DNA of 64,000 bases from Platycnemis pennipes (GCA_933228895.1 OW121848.1:140820615-140884614); one strand, 5' to 3'. Shown: positions 35,401-48,900, counted from the first letter of the stretch. Notes: generated by a model from the letters alone, not told the origin. A program made the numbers and translations.

Positions 35401-35824
35401 CATACACATCCAGTGAGTTTCAAACTCGTTGGAAGCTGAATTAACAGTAATTCACTTCGTGATATTTAGTTGTGGATGAGATGTTACCGCATCTATGGTG
35501 ATGCCTTATCAATAAAATTCTGAATTAGTATTTATATCACTATCCAGAAACTTAACCAGCGTTTCAGGTCCTTTGTTTATTTTAATGCTCTTGTTTGAAT
35601 GTGGAACTTTGTTGTCAGTACCACCTGTCATCCACTTCCACCTGTAGAAAAATTCCATCAGCTCAGGTTATTGTTGAATCCTGATAATTGCTAAGCAGTT
35701 GAGGAAAGGATTTTATTTAGAATTTTCAATCTTTGCTAGATATCATTATGAATTTTATATGATCAAAAGTTATCAGCTAATTTTCCTTGTGTATCTAATT
35801 TTCATTATTTCAAGATGTCATGTA

Positions 35825-36226
35825 AGCCCGTTTCACACTATACTTGATCCAGCACAAGACCTAGTGTGCTAGCCACTACTTGATATTGAGGACGGAATCT
35901 AGTATGATTGGAACCGTCCTGGGAGATTTTACACGATCATCGACTTTGTGCTTGCTATGAAATTGGTTATTCCACATGACTCCATACTAATTTAAAAAAA
36001 GAGAAGTTCGTACAGCATCTGTAACGTGACTTGATTGGTCGATGGCTACTGGGTCCAACTAGAAATCTAGTACCGCATCAAGTATGAAATCCATTAGCTC
36101 AGCGACTATACTAGCTAGCATGCTTGCTAGCCAGCATACTGGTTCTATTCGCACTATACTGGAAAGCTAATAGACTTCCTAGTATACTCGACTTTGTGCT
36201 GGATCAAGTACCGTGTGAAATGGGTT
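35825..36226. mobile_element. MITE (family M), uninterrupted copy
   Basis: The ends AGCCCGTTTCACAC and, reversed, AACCCATTTCACAC are inverted, and both continue with a TACTTGATCCAGCACAA word. TA borders each side. A second copy at 40542-41124 aligns along its full length. This copy shows the unoccupied site (TAA at 36022-36024) that in the other copy is filled by a nested MITE. Confidence 0.82.
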
Positions 36227-36931
36227 TACATTGGCTACTTCTCCAATATTGGCATGGTGGAAAGATTTGTGATTTCTAGTGGTCTCTTCATCAGTGTAGA
36301 TGGGATTATAAAGAATTGCTCCTTAAGATTGTCCACACTCAGAAGATTGTGGATCAGTTCATTTGCAAGTCATTGCAATTTGTTCCTCTTCGAGGCAATT
36401 AAAATGATGTCATTTTTGAGAAACAGCAAAGTTTGGTGGTACCATGGAGTCACCACACACCCCATGGTTTCACATAATGTGCACTTCTTAACCATAAATT
36501 CAGAGGAGGGCAACAGGTAGCCCCTCTTATTACTTGCCCTTGTGATTGATGGACTCTACTGATTATATTAATGAATCCTGGGTTATATGGAATTTGGCCT
36601 AATTGGGAGGATAATGTGCCTAATGACAGGAAAGATATGATCTCCATAATATTCATATGAAATAATAATAATATTTTTTATTACACTGTTAGCAAGTACA
36701 TGCATGGTTTCGTCAAGAAATTCGGACAGGACATGTACACACAAGGACTACAATGTCATCATATCAATATTAATGAACATATATGTACAAAGTTGTTCAA
36801 AATTGCAATGTCATCATTACAAAAATAATGGACATATCTATACAAAGTTATTCACATGCAATCATTTTGAAATTCTCTTACATCATAATAGCATTTCTTA
36901 ATTAAAAATTCTTTGACTCTCCTTTTGAAAA

Positions 36932-37375
36932 TCATTGGAGAGGTAATGGTTTTAAAGTCATTTGGCAACTTATTGTATAGTATTGAGGATGAGTGATAGG
37001 CGCCTTTAGCAAAAAGTATGAATGCTGACTGGCGTGTATGTTATTGTTTGAGCGGGTGGAGTAGTCATGATATATGGAGTTCATTGGGAATTTATCAGGA
37101 TTTTCTTTTCCAAAGCAAACACAAGAAAAAATGTAAATAGAGGGCAATGTTAGTATATTTGCATTAGTGAAAAGTGGTTTTCCAGGGGTACGTATAGGGA
37201 CTTGGAACATGGCTTTAACTGCCTGTTTCTGGGCAGAGAAGGCTTTACTAGCTATGCTTGAATTTCCCCAGAACATAATGCCGTAAGAAATATATGAATG
37301 CACTTTAGCATAATATACCATTTTTAGAAATATGATTTTAAGGTGTATACCTCTAATCAAGAAAAAAAAGATACA
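36932..37375 (-). pseudogene. LINE (CR1/Jockey-group) C-terminal fragment
   Basis: Minus-strand reading gives VYYAKVHSYISYGIMFWGNS, then QKQAVKAMFQVPIRTPGKPLF, NANILTLPSIYIFSCV and finally STRSNNN. This matches in order the tail of the LINE at 53975-56187 (SIITYGIRLWG, LQKKALRIL, RPLF, HILTIYGQYI, DTRSKNN). It is truncated at both sides and lacks the catalytic part. Confidence 0.75.
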
Positions 37376-37566
37376 AGTGGAATGTAGCAATTAAAGGATA
37401 AGGAATGTTTGGATGATGATAGGGTCAGGTAAAAAACAACACAAAACAAGGAAAATGGAGAAATAATACATAACAATATTATGCCAACATTTTGTAGAAT
37501 TGATCTCATCCAGAAAATTTATATGTGCATAAAAATCCTCACTTACATAGTACAAAATACTGCTAT

Positions 37567-37773
37567 AAAGAGCGTTTTACACTGTACATTTTCTTCTACA
37601 AATGCTTGTATGAGGAAAATTGTACTGTGTAAAGAGGCAAATTGTATGAACGCTTGTGCGAATGACTGAATGGAAAATAGAACCTGTTCTAATTCCATTC
37701 AGACAATTGTACAATTTTGTTCAGTTTCATAAATTCGTTTGTACAATAAAATGTACAATGTGAAGCAGACTTA
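37567..37773. mobile_element. Small TIR element (MITE-like)
   Basis: The left end AAAGAGCGTTTTACACTGTA and the reversed right end TTAAGTCTGCTTCACATTGTA agree imperfectly, and the match improves into TACATTTT. TACAA words recur inside in both orientations. It is about 207 bp without coding potential. The exact borders are uncertain. Confidence 0.45.
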
Positions 37774-37974
37774 ATAATTCAAATGATTTTATTGCAAATT
37801 TGGAACATAGATTCAAATGTTACAGTGTGTATAAAACTTTACAAATAATACTAAATACTTCGGTTTGTAATTAAAACGATAAGTAACCAAGAGGGAGTGT
37901 ATCACATGGAAGGATATTTCATGCATGTACAAATGCAGTACATAGATTCAAATGATGAGCATAGCCTCTATTAA

Positions 37975-38268
37975 CCCATTGGGGTAAAGTGCTGGCGATT
38001 CGCCGGTCTACCTTATTTTGCCTTAAGTTAAAGAGCCGGTGATTCGCCGGTCACGTGATGGAATTCAATGGTCTAATGCTATTCTTTTTTCCCGATTTTA
38101 TGTACCACAAGTCTTTTTTTTATTCGGTGAAAATAAATTGTGAAATATTTAATTAGTAAATAATTTTAATTAAAAAAATTTTTTTTTAAGAAATTCAGTG
38201 AAATTTTTCAGAAAATTAAATAGAGTTTAAAGGGCAGAAAATCCCTGGAAAATTAAGAGGCGAATGGG
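37975..38268. mobile_element. piggyBac-type MITE B (TTAA-flanked)
   Basis: TTAA stands at 37971-37974 and 38269-38272. The left end reads CCCATTGGGG and the right end, reversed, CCCATTCGCC, so only the first six bases are strictly inverted. The left subterminal region repeats a hairpin-like word twice (GCTGGCGATTCGCCGGTC and GCCGGTGATTCGCCGGTC). It is 294 bp and non-coding. End sequence, TTAA and subterminal repeats resemble those of elements C and D. Confidence 0.65.
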
Positions 38269-38272
38269 TTAA

Positions 38273-39085
38273 AAAGTCAGTTTCAACACTGAAGCCGCTT
38301 TCTGATAGCCCTTTTAATGTGGTCCTCATTTGTTTCTCTAGCCCATAATATGCAATTTAATATTTTTAAGCCCAGAACATTGAATTTCTCTCTTTTGTTT
38401 TCAATTCTGCAGAAAAGTACATACATCAAATCCATCTTTTTTTATAGGTATCATGACTGTAGCTGCAATTCTGTCAGTTTGAAGTGGAGCTTCCAATAAT
38501 CATCTTTTTTACACCAAGAATATCCCTTATAGCTTTTTTCTGTAATATCAGCAATTTTTTTTTGTATGGTTTGACTGTGTCCACAAAATTACACTGTTTA
38601 TTACATAGCTGTGAAAATAAGCATAATAGACACTTGTCGAGATCTCCAGTGAAACCACGCCTTATTTTTCTGATGTATAAGACTACTGAGCTTTGTGCAT
38701 ACATTACTTATATGGTTATCCCAGGATAGATTTTTATCTAGGAGAAAGCCTAAAAGTTTAATTGACTTGCTTTTGTTCTTTGGTTTTCCAAGTCCAAAAG
38801 AGAATTTATTAGTTTTTGATTCATTAGCTGATAGTTCATTAAATTTGAACCATTCATTGGACATCCTAAGCATTTCTTCGGGCACTCTCATGGTAGTTGC
38901 TGTGTGAATGCATTGAGATGGTGTCATCAGCATAATCATGAAATTGATGTCTTGTTTCTAATAGAGTGGTAGGCCATTAATGTACGTAATGAAAATAAGA
39001 GGACCCAAGATTGATCCCTGAGGTACACTGTATTTGTGGGGTAGGATGTTAGATTTGTTATTATTCCAGGAAACTTGCAATTACT
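38273..39085 (-). pseudogene. LINE (CR1/Jockey-group) RT fragment
   Basis: The minus strand, allowing frame changes, reads VPQGSILGPLIFITYINGLP, a YADD active-site box (DYADDTISMH), then KSIKLLGFLLDKNLSWDNHI and LLILQKKAIRDILGVKK. These are motifs of the RT palm and thumb of CR1/Jockey-group LINEs in the expected order. It overlaps in content with the fragment at 36932-37375, so two copies are present. Between 39086 and 39756 no further gene is seen. Confidence 0.75.
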
Positions 39086-39756
39086 TTAAAGAAACGTCTG
39101 TCTTTCATGTAATTAGACAAAAGTTTTAATATGGAACGCCTAACACCACATCTCTGCTGTTTTTCCTTCAGGATTTCATGTGATACCACATAGTCCCTTC
39201 TCTTCTCCATTTAACTGTGGTGTCTTCCTTGTAAAATTTTGTCTTGTACTTGAGAATGATTCTGTGAGTTGAAACATGTAGTTCGTTAAAGAACTTAGTG
39301 GAAAAATGCAAGTGTTATGTGATTAATTATTAGTATATAAAGATCAAATGCCAGGCTTTATTCATGGCATAAAGATCACTGTAAAAATGGAATGTATTGC
39401 ATTGTCTTAAAAATGATGGAATTAATATGATATTTCAAAAAAATGGTGGCATTGTTTTAGTTTAAGCAGCCTTCATTGGACAATCTTTGACTTACATTGC
39501 TGGGTTACCTGAATAATCGTGGTGGGTACAATGTTGTGGATTGCTGTGGAATATGGAATGGCAATTTAACTACTATCCCAATTTACTTAGGCCATAAAAG
39601 AAGCATTTTGGATGGCATATGGAATAAAATAAATTTTTAAATGTAGTATAGAAATAGGTTTGATTCTAAGTATTTTAATATGTTAAACTTGGTGTTCATA
39701 CTATTATTTTCAATGTGCTTTGTGTTTACATTGATTCTGTTCTTAACAGATTTGCC

Positions 39757-39945
39757 ATGGATAAAAAACGGAGGAAGATACCACTAAAATCTGAGTTGCC
39801 AGAAAATAAGTTATCCTCTGTGGTAGATTCTGTTCCATCAGACTTATTTTCTCCTCCAAAACATTTAAATTTGTGCAAAAAACCAAAGCTAAGGCACCAG
39901 TATCGACCTGGTGAGCCAGTTTTGAATAGTAAATTGGATGGAAAG
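39757..39945 (+). CDS. Dynein heavy chain exon 1 (coding)
   Basis: The ATG at 39757 sits in a strong context (GCCATGG). An AG acceptor-like TTCTTAACAG ends at 39749, so an upstream untranslated exon is likely. The exon codes for 63 residues, basic at first (MDKKRRKIPLKSELPENK) and ending PGEPVLNSKLDGK, then donor GTAAAT. Phase is 0 and matches the next exon. The sequence itself is poorly conserved, as usual for the extreme N-terminus of dynein heavy chains. Confidence 0.68.
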
Positions 39946-42900
39946 GTAAATAAATGCTTATGAAATGGGGAAAATAACCTTCCTTTCTACAGGCTAAAAT
40001 ATTTCAATGCAAAATTTTATTTTGATTATGAATACCATTTTTGTGTATTTTTCATGTATTAGATTAAAGCATATAGAGCTACAATTTGTAAATTCCTTCT
40101 CCTTACCCTCAAAAGTGTAGAGGATCATGTGACATTTTGTCTCAGACAATGGGTTGAAATTCTTAAATTTTGTCTTCAGTAGAATTTGTAGTTTTTCCCT
40201 TGGTCCCCCACCTTAGTTTTTCCTATGTATTGTCACCAACACAATTACTATGACTCTCATCTCCATTATTTTGTATTTTTATAATTGGACTAGTTGAAAT
40301 AAGTTCCATTGCTGGACCTTTAGCACCTTTTCTGCTCTTTATGTTATATTTTCCTAAATCCTTTAATATCTAGGAAGTAGAGCTTTTGACCTGGTCTGGT
40401 ACAGGATGATAATTTGAAATATTTGTGCCATTTCTGGGGAATGGAGCTTTGTAACACTTCTATCTGTCTATGTATACACTCAATTTGCACTGCTTGTTAA
40501 AAATTTATAAGGCATGGATTTGAGGCCCATGTTTTATATTAAGCCCATTTCACACTATACTTGATCCAACACAAGACCAAGTGTGCTAGCTGCTACTTGA
40601 TATTGAGGATGGAATCTAGTTAGATTGGAACCATCCTAGAAGGTTTCACACAAGCATTGAACTTGTGTTTGCTGTGAACCATATCTCATACCAATTTAAT
40701 AAAGAGAAGATTGCACAGCTTCTGTAAAGCCGAGTTTACACGATGCATTTACACGCGCGGGTAGATGCGTGAACACATTCACCATCAAAATTGCGTGAAT
40801 GCGTGGACAGAAAATAGCATGTTCTATTTTCGTGAATGTTTGCGAGCAATTTGTAGTCATCCACGCATCTGTCCAGCAACGTACTTGTGCGGGTAAATGC
40901 ATCGTGTAAACTCGGCTTAACGTGATGTAATTGGTCAACAGCAAAGGGTCTCTTGGTGCTATTAGCAAATTAGTATCGCATCAAGTATGAAATCTAGTAT
41001 CTCAGCAAGTATGATAGCAATCATGCTCGTTAGCCAGCATATTGTTTCTATATAATGCAATACTGGAAAGCTAGCATACTAGTGAATATCCTTGACCTGG
41101 AACAAATATTGTGTGAAATGGGTTTTAGTTTAACCCCATCTGGGATTTGCGTAAAATATAACATGCAAAATTTTCCCCCAAAAATTGCTCCCTTACATTT
41201 GGTCGTATAATTGTTATTCAGATGAGGTGACTGCCAGCTAATTTAACTTTTCCCATTGAAGATAGGTAAGAAATTATGCAAAGGAAGTAATTTTCCATGC
41301 ATAGGAGGTGGGGTGGAGCAAAACCCACCACTGGCTTTAGTTTATTCTTGACACCAAGGAGTCTAGTGTATGTTCCATCTGACAGATACTACTGTACTTG
41401 TGGCAAAGCACTCAATTGAGTGCTTTGCGACAAGTGCAAATGGAGTCATATTAAATATTATTAAGTTTTAGTATTGAAACACTAGGCAGAGCCGAATGTT
41501 TCCTGAAACAGTAATTTTATTTAAAAAATAGATATATTACAATAAAGAAGGAAACCATTAAATTCTGAAAGAGAAATGTGAAAAGTGTACTGGCTGATGT
41601 GGATAGTATAGCGCAGCGGCGCGATTAGCACACAATTTCAAATCCTTCAACTCCTTTAAATTCAAATTACACTGCCTGAAGTTCATGTGACTTCCAGTGT
41701 TTCCAACGTCTCTGATCACGAAAAGCAAAATTCCATAGAAAAGCAGACCACGATATTTCTTGAAGGTTTGCAGAATCACTACACAGGACTAAACATTTCT
41801 TGACATCATTTGACGTCACCTGGAGTGCTTCGTCACACAGATGTCATTATCAGGTCCCATGACGTGAGGTATGTCACTTTGATGTCAAATGACGTCATTG
41901 TGACTTTCGTGTTCCACCTGGGAAGTGTGGACTAAAATACAAGAACAAATATCTGCCACTGTCTGGAATCAAAACAAGGCCCTCAGAAAGCAGTTTTCTA
42001 TTCACCACACCGGCCTGAATCCCTGATGTCATCAACCTGTAATTTGGTCATTATTATTTCTGCTTTGAAGAAAACTTCTCTGCTATTCAGTTACAATTTC
42101 CTACACAATATACTTTTTTATAAGATGTTAGAGAATATTTAGTTTACAATGCAAAAAAATATATATTCCCCCAAAAATGTCAAGGTCATCCGCAAAAATC
42201 AAGCCCATCACAGGTGGCCAAGTGCTGTGGAGAGTCATTAATAATGGTTGCAAAGAGCATTATGCCTAATATCAGCCTATGTGATATTACATCTTATTTC
42301 GTATATGCATCAAATGAGCTTGGTTTGTCATAGTTTTAGATAAAAAGGTTGGATTCAAAAACCTCATGTCTTTTATTATTTAAATTTTATCTTATCACAC
42401 TATTATGGGCTTTTTCTATGTCAATTATGGCTCAATTCATATTCTGGAACAACAAGAAAGCTTCCTGGATGACATTCTGGTGTACCAGGTTGCCTATGGT
42501 CAATGTCTTCCTCTGGAACCAATGGTGAACATTTGAAAAAGAATATACCTTCCAAAGCACCAGGCAGGGTTAATCATTCTTTCCATAACTTTAAATACAC
42601 AGCTGGTGAGAGTAATTGGACATTAGTTAATGGGATCCCATTTGTCCTTTCCCTGTTTCAGTAATGTGATTACAAATGACTTGCCAGGCTTGAAAAGTGC
42701 CTTCTGCTCACTCTTAATTGAGTGAATTTCTAGTTCCATACAAATTGTTTTGTGTTTAATATGTACCATCTGAATTTCTTTCACTTTGTGAAGGCCTATT
42801 TAAAACTTTGTGGTACTCCTAACAAAAAAAAATTTTTGTGTATCTGTCAGCATTGTTTCTCCTGCATCCAATTCTGCATGCAGTCACTGTTGATCTTTGT

Positions 42901-45900
42901 ATTTTGTGAATTTCTTCCATGTGTGTTGGTATTTCTGACACAGTTTACAATCACTTTTGATAAGTCTTTTCTGAGTTATTCCAAATGAAATATGTTACCC
43001 CTTTTGTGGCAAATATGAATATTCACTTCTCTCATCAGTTCTCAAAAGTTTTGTTTTTCTGTATATTATTGACTTTCATAGTTCAAATATTCCTCATTGA
43101 TTTCCCTTGAACTTGATACAGAAAAAAAAACATCCCAAGAAAATATGGTAAATCTGTTTTAGCTTAAGTGTTGTTTATAGTATTTATTAGTATAGCTCTG
43201 GAATTAATATTTGTTTAATAAAATCATTTAAAGACCTTTAATGCACTCATTTTAGTTAATCGATTTGAATTAATATTAGAAAGTAGTGTTGTATGGTTGG
43301 GTTTCTTTTAAATAACTCAGATTGCACTTGCCATAATATTTCTTAGTTATTATTTTGGCTTGTCACCAATTTTTGGGCTATGACTGAGCATATATTTTTA
43401 TGTAACCTTTTCTGGAAATCTGCCTGCTTAACATGAGAAATATCAATTTGTCTGTGGAATTAAAAATGAATGCATCTAAGGAACCAAGTGCACTCAACTA
43501 TTGCCTTTAATATTTTTTTTTTTACTTGAGTGTCTACAGAAATGAAATGTTTGACTCTAATATGGACTTTGTAATCTTTCTTCAGAAAAAACTTTCAACA
43601 TTTGCACTTTTAAGGAAGGAAAGAGAAAACTACCGAAAGAAACTTGTAAAATTAATTTTACAAGGTGATGCAAAGTGCAATGTGGACGAGTTGGATTTGT
43701 ACAAAGAGGGAGTAAGATAAACTTATTGGATTTTATGTTTCAAACTTCAGTTTTTGCACCTGTTTATAAATATTTTCATGTCATTATTTTTTAGGATGGA
43801 AGTGATCAACATATTCCCAATGAGGAAGAACGTCTGCTCCTCCGCTACTATTATTACATTCATCATGGAATAGATACTATACATGTAGCTCCAATAGAAA
43901 TTTCTTGGCTTAAGAATATTTATAGCCTTGTACCATTACACCTTAAGAATCGCTGGGCAACTTTAATGGATGAGTTAACTGATGAGATTCGGGAGGATTT
44001 TCTCATGGCTGTAAAGAAAGCTGTTGTGGATTTTGTTTTGCAGGACCCATCTAAGGGTGTTCCTAATTTGAAGGTATGTTTTATTTCAAATTTCCCTGAG
44101 ATATAATTTATTTATTTGTAGTGCTAATGAGCACCTGTGACCCAACCCCATTGCTAGAGCAGTGCTGCACACAAGAGATATGTAATTGATGCTAAGAAAA
44201 AAAGAGGAATGCTAAGAAAATTTAATGGCGGCAGCTGTTAAAAGCTGTCACACCCTTGGTTATGATATTGGTAATTCAATGAACCAGGTTCCTCAGGAAT
44301 GTAGTCATAATGCTTAAACATCTGAAGAAGTCATCAATTTGTCCTCCCATACGCTGAGCCTCAGTGTGTCATCATAGTGATGTAAAGGCATAATAGAAGA
44401 TCCATAATCTGGAATGTGCTGGGCCTGCTGTGTTCCAAAATTAAAATATTTCAATTTTTTAAATCAATTTCCTTTTATTGGGCAGTATGACTGAAAGATC
44501 AGTAGTGATTCATCACGTAAGATTTTATTATTAGAGAGGTGGGAAATGATATGAAACACAAACATTTATATTACCTCACAATTAATTAATGGAAAAATAT
44601 TTAATATTAGTTTTTTTATTCTTTGCAATGAAAATAAGAGATTCTAGATGAGGCTACCTGAAAATGGAAAAATTAGCATTTTTTGATGTAATCTGACAAG
44701 AAAGTTAATCTTTAGCATGCCTCTATTTCCTGACATGCTTATAAAACAAGTTTTTTTTATTCTAAAGTTGGCTTGGTCCTTTGGGTTGAGGGTATAAGAG
44801 CTACATGTTCATGCAAGATCATGCATACAATTTGAAGCTCTAATATCCCTTCTATCAATACAGATTGCTTTGCAGCAGCGAGCTAGGGGTGCACTCTTGA
44901 CATTCACTGGTCAGTAGTGCATTCAGGAAATCTTCATTTTGGTGCTGATGGAATCATTCATACACCACCTTGCCCAGCTCATTGCTTCTAAAAAATATAT
45001 TTGTCTCCTTTTAGGAATTCTAGTCATTAACCCTTCAACGTCGAGCGACGTAGTGACTACATCGGGCCCAGACTTCACATGCTGTCGAGCGACATAGTCA
45101 CTATGTTGCGGCGACCATCTGCATATTTTAATTTTTAAATCATTGTATTATTTCAGGATCCTTACATATTTGGTATTATTCGAAAGTGGAAGAATGTGGC
45201 TTCGTACTAATCATAGTTATTATAATATATTAAGTTCTGATATTTTATTGAGAGTGTTTTAATGATATGGAATTTTCTAAATTTTCTTTCACACTCTCTG
45301 AAGGCTTGTTGCTCAACACTTATTGCTAAAAAATATTTTTATGTGATTCTCTTCGCACAGAGTGTCGGTGCCAGAGATTTTAGAGGACCACACTAGCTTA
45401 CGATGTCCTTCAACGGTTTGTTTCTCTCTTCCACATCTCCTTTTGACCCTCCATATGCTTCGTAGAAAGAGCGGCCAGCCGCCGAGCCGTCCCCTCTCAA
45501 TACTAGCCCGTCTTATCTCCGGCCTTCATCTGCTTTTCATCTCTATCAACACTTCGTAAACAATGACGAGGGTTTTTAGGTCTGCATCTTTTTTGGTTTG
45601 TGTACAATATTTTTTTCTATGACGTTGCTTTAGTGGCCGAGGATGGCCGTGGCAGAGTCGGAGTTCACGGCCTAGGGGAAGTATTCTTTTCAAAACGCCA
45701 AGTGTTTAGTCTGAATGAAACCTTTGTTGAGTGTGGTATCTCCTGCGGAAGTTTTTCTTTTCTGTGACTGTATCAACTTATTGAACCTAGAATATATCCC
45801 TTATTTTACATCATGGCATCGACAGGCAGAAAAAGACTTTCGGTACCTGAAGAAGAAATCGAGGAGGAACTCCTACTGGAATACAATTCGGAAGAGAGTG

Positions 45901-48900
45901 GAAGCTCTGAAAGTGATGGTGACGAGGTGATCGAAGATCGTTCTGAATTGGATTTGATAAAGGAGTATAGCGAGCATTCGGAGGAAGAACCAGAGGAAAG
46001 CTTTTGCTGGGAGGACATGAAAAATCACGAGGGAGAAAGAGAATAGTTCATCGGTGGCTCTGGACCGCAAGGGAAAGCGTCATTGGTGACTGATATTTTA
46101 GATGCCTTTGAACTTTTCTTTGATGAAGAATTTGTAAGTACGATTGTAAAGGAAACTAATCGTTACGCTGATCAGTACATGACCTTGGGTGGGCCGTCCC
46201 TTTCCAAAAAATCCAGAATTTTTTTCTTGGAAAATAGTGTCGGTCAATGAAATTTACACAGTTTTGGGATTATTCATGTTGATGGGAATTTTTTTATTTT
46301 TCCACCAAAAGAGTTCTTTCCACTCCTGGGTTTGGAGACATAATTACCAGAGATCGTTTTGAACTCATATGTAAATTTTTACACTTCACGAACAACGAAG
46401 ACACGCATAGTTGTAGTGGACCACCGAAGTTGAAAAAAGGATTTCCAGTCGTTTCACATCTCAATAAAACATTCAAGGAATACTATCTTCCTAATAGAAA
46501 TATCTGAATTGATGAGTCCTTGACTTTATGGAAAGGTCGCTTGTCCTTCAAACAGTACTTGCCGTTGAAATCAGCAAAGTTCGGTATAAAGACATTCGAG
46601 CTCTGTGATGCAAAGAACGGTTACTTATGGTCTTTCCTAATCTACACCAGGAGGGATAAAGTATTTAGATCACCAATTGGCACCGCAAACTCAAGTGAAA
46701 AAACTGCAATAGTATCGAATCTTGTGTTTCCTTTACTGAATCAAGGCAGAACACTTTGGATGGACAATTTTTACAACTCACCAGATTTAGCAAAACTCTT
46801 GAAAGTTTCTTACGGTACTGACTGTATCGGAACTTTGAGGATCAATAGAAAAAATGTCCCTCAAAAGTTGAAAGATAAACAGCTGAAAAAGGGAGACTAC
46901 TTTCAGTGGTAAAGTGGAAAGATAAAATAGTAGGTAATCACCATGATTTCTACATTCCATGGCATAGAAACAAAGACCATCGTAAAAAGAGGGAATGAAC
47001 TCATAAAACCAATAAGTATTATTGATTATAATAAATATATGGGTGGGATGGATCTAAAAGATCAGTTACTTCAAACCTACTTGATTGAAAGAAAGCATCT
47101 CAACAAGTGGTACATGAAGCTATTTAGAAGACCTCTGAATTCGGCTGTACTAAATGCTCTGATAATATACCGGGAGAACACTAATAAAAACGTTGACCAT
47201 TTCACCTTTCCTGTCCAGCTAGTAGAAAAACTGTTTCATAAATATGCCAAAAAGGATGCCCGACTGCCCGGGCGACGTTCCGCCGATAGTTTAGTGCCTT
47301 GCTTGACAGAAAGGCACTTCATTAGAAGAATCCCTCCCTCAGGAAAGAAACAACATCCACAAAGGAGGTGTGTCGTCTGCGCAAAAAATTCCAGGAGAAG
47401 AGATACTGTGTACTGGTGTGAAAAATGTGACGTGGGACTTTGCTTTGACTGTTTTGAGATCTACCACACCAAGCAGAATTATTGAGGTAGGCCATTTTTA
47501 TAACTGATATAATCATCGCCGAATGTGTAATGCCTGCATCCCGAATGCCGAGAGGCGGCCTTCTGTGCATGTGTAACTATGATATATTTAACGACTAGTA
47601 CTTCATATTAAATCGTGTATTTTTCAAGTAGTACTACCTACATGCAAATAATACGCAAGAGTTTCTTTGCATTAAAAAAGGAAGGTAATCCGATTTTTGT
47701 TAGCGATAGGGGAGAAAAAAAATATTTCACCAAAGAATACATATAACATAAAACTTATTAGGTAATACAATTATTACCACAAAATATTATGGACAAAACA
47801 TTATTTTATACGCACAAAAAATCTGAAGTTAATACAATGATTAGTTTTAAAGTTATAAATTTTTTACCAGCCATATGCGAAAACCGGCGATTCCATTTAA
47901 ATCTCCTCCGACCTACGAGATGGGATTCCTTTAAATCTCCTCCGCGCTTGAAGGGTTAAATTGAATTCCAAAACAAACAGCAGAATTTTCTCTCTGTCTC
48001 TTGATATCATTGGTGGTACCGTGTCCTGCAGCGTAATCCTGACTAACAAGGAGACATCGCGAGACTGATGCTCGGGATCCAAATGACGAAACTATTTTCT
48101 GGAACTATAGAGGGGATGTGGGAAAAGTGTCATGGATTTCTTTCCCATAGACCCGGGTTCGTGAGAAAAATGCTCCTGAAGAATTGACCTCCGTATAAAT
48201 CCTTTATAATGCACGTGTTATTTATAACATCTTCCGTGGCCGTGTGGGTTAAGGTGCCTCCACAGGCATTTTGAATGCGGCGGAGTGGGTTCGCGGCTGT
48301 GTGCGTGCAATTTTTTTTCTTTCGAATACTTTACGAAATCACTGTAAAATGCCCAGTCCCATACATTTACAGCAATAACAGCAACATTTTTTATTTTCAC
48401 CTTATTTCCTAGCTTTTCAATCAACCCCTTTGGGAAACCCACAAAACAAATTTCGGGATTCTCTGTTTGCCCGAAAAGAGGCTTCACGTGCCGACAGGCC
48501 TAAAATGTTTAGTTTTTAATGCACAAGGGTACTTCCGTGAGTAGGATAGATTTCGACTTGTCGTGGGGCTTTCTCAAGGCTGTAAACATTTAACGGATAA
48601 TTGCTTTTTAATACACCTCAAGATATGAAGTCAAAATTTCACTGGAACCTTGCTGGAATAATGACTCTTTAACTCAATTTTTCGGTCAATAGTGAACTTC
48701 GCATTGGCAGAAAAGGGATAGTAACTGTTGTCGAAGTTAAGTGGAAAATATTTGCATGTGAGCTAAGGTTGTCTCTAGTAAAGGGTGGAATGAAAAAGTC
48801 TGCAGACTGGGATGGTGTGACTTGGCAAAATTATTAAAAAATTGTGGAGACACTATGATCAACCCTTTGTTATTGCTAGTTCATCATTCTTTAGCTGAAA

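Noticed and set aside
39751..39764. X-box-like TTTGCCATGGATAA at the dynein start codon
   Set aside because: The match is largely explained by the start-codon context GCCATGG; the right half lacks the required AAC.
41558..41779. 73-codon minus-strand frame with some protein-like composition
   Set aside because: No family recognised, no clear splice sites, and flanked by repeats; possibly a decayed retroelement but unsupported.
48234..48310. Functional type II tRNA gene
   Set aside because: Only the A- and B-box regions resemble a tRNA; acceptor and anticodon stems do not close.
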